Below are positions 5,922 through 6,422 of a stretch of 6,422 nt of DNA, one piece after another. The DNA comes from Thermaceae bacterium. GTDB lineage: Bacteria > Deinococcota > Deinococci > Deinococcales > Marinithermaceae. Position 1 is the stretch's first letter. Each line of letters starts with the position of its first letter. The translations under genes and the position numbers were made by a program. The notes under the pieces are model-generated. The model was not told the origin of the DNA and did no database searches. It worked only from the letters and a program-made list of their open reading frames with translations. The stretch spans positions 1-6,422 of the forward strand of contig JALUED010000009.1 in assembly GCA_027053145.1 (NCBI GenBank), in the 5' to 3' direction.

Positions 5922-6422
5922 CGGAAGCGAAGCGCGGTCTGGTGCTTGAGGACCGCGGCTTTGAGGGCCTTTAAGTCGTTGGCCAGGAAGATCTCGAAGG
6001 CGTCGGCACGGCCGATCCGGTGCATCGCCACCATCAGGCCGTGGGCGAAGGGGGCGAACTTGGGGTTTGGGGTAAAGACCCCGGCCGCCGCCCACTCGGC
6101 GTTGAAAAGCCTCCGGGCCTCAAGCCCTGGGTACTCCTTTTCCCGGTAGCGGCCGTCGGCCGAGAGCTCGGTGAGGAGGCTCGGGAAGAGCAGGCTGAAG
6201 ATGTGGTCGGGCTCGGGCGCCGCGGCGTGGGGATCGTCGTAGTCGATCTTGATGCGCCGGATTGGGATCACCAGGTAGCGGATCTCGACCCCGGCCTTGG
6301 GGTTTTGGACCCGGTAAGGGTAAGCGAGGACCTCGTTCGGCTCCGGGGGGACCTCACGGTAGCCGGGGGGGCGCTCGTAGACCATGCCGGCCTCGTCCAA
6401 AAGCCCTTGGAAAAGGGTCCAG
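5918..6422 (-). CDS. Protein of unknown function, C-terminal part (open at right edge)
   Basis: I cannot assign a named family. The minus-strand frame is open to the right edge and gives at least 167 residues, beginning WTLFQGLLDEAGMVYERPPG. A Met exists at base 6385 and a TTG at 6400, but neither has a good ribosome binding site and the residues before them read as protein, so the gene very probably begins outside the window, possibly with a signal peptide there. Conserved-looking stretches (numbered from the window edge) are EVLAYPYRVQNP (30-41), RYLVIPIRRIKIDYDDPHAAAPEPDHIF (48-75, quoted only as landmarks YDDPH and PDHIF), LFNAEWAAAGVF (105-116) and AMHRIGRADAF (132-142). It has no transmembrane segment in the visible part and no cysteine. 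Codon use matches its neighbours. It is convergent with ccmB and shares its stop tetranucleotide, so it is regulated separately from the ccm unit. Confidence 0.82.
   Translation of the reverse strand, partial: WTLFQGLLDEAGMVYERPPGYREVPPEPNEVLAYPYRVQNPKAGVEIRYLVIPIRRIKIDYDDPHAAAPEPDHIFSLLFPSLLTELSADGRYREKEYPGLEARRLFNAEWAAAGVFTPNPKFAPFAHGLMVAMHRIGRADAFEIFLANDLKALKAAVLKHQTALRFR

Noticed and set aside
5933..5957. Inverted repeat CGCGGTC...GACCGCG as a terminator for ccmB or the convergent gene
   Set aside because: The stem is only 7 bp with an 11-base loop, has no T tract on either side in either direction, and lies within codons of the minus-strand gene. Such short GC repeats are expected by chance here.
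1..6422. Search for CRISPR arrays, insertion sequences, tRNA genes, riboswitches and phage or defence genes
   Set aside because: Coding genes fill nearly the whole window, leaving gaps of 38 and 20 bases. I saw no direct-repeat series, transposase motif, terminal inverted repeats or cloverleaf sequence on either strand.

Overview
The window is a GC-rich, almost fully coding piece of a bacterial chromosome, most likely from the Thermaceae (Thermus, Meiothermus, Oceanithermus, Marinithermus and relatives). The main evidence is the large C-terminal part of RpoC. Its four zinc-ribbon cysteines and its trigger-loop Met and His fall at exactly the spacing of the Thermus thermophilus beta' subunit (as I remember the numbering, window residue + 760), and the surrounding text reads like Thermus RpoC. 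The strong C/G bias at third codon positions and a likely leaderless promoter also fit Deinococcota. I cannot fix the genus.

Layout. (1) 1-2282, +: the 3' half of rpoC, open at the left edge, followed by a 9-bp GC hairpin with a T5 tract (2291-2317). (2) 2321-3935, +: three tightly coupled genes: a class II aldolase/adducin-family protein, an unrecognised 71-residue protein, and an alpha/beta hydrolase related to proline iminopeptidase whose nucleophile serine is replaced by glycine. (3) 3956-5921, +: a ccdA-ccmA-ccmB unit for cytochrome c biogenesis. CcdA carries reductant across the membrane; CcmA and CcmB form the ATPase and one membrane subunit of the Ccm ABC transporter. Genes overlap by 1 and 4 bases, and the unit is preceded by a TAGAAT box placed exactly where a leaderless mRNA would need it. 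(4) 5918-6422, -: the C-terminal part of an unrecognised protein, convergent with ccmB and sharing its stop-codon tetranucleotide CTAG.

The only non-coding stretches are 2283-2320 and 3936-3955. There are no tRNAs, rRNAs, CRISPR arrays, insertion sequences or obvious repeats. No gene looks newly acquired. The region reads as conserved core chromosome, and the most interesting points are the probable pseudo-hydrolase, the way two transcription units begin (one just behind a terminator without a ribosome binding site, one apparently leaderless), and two proteins of unknown function. I did not find a convincing new defence, mobile or RNA system.
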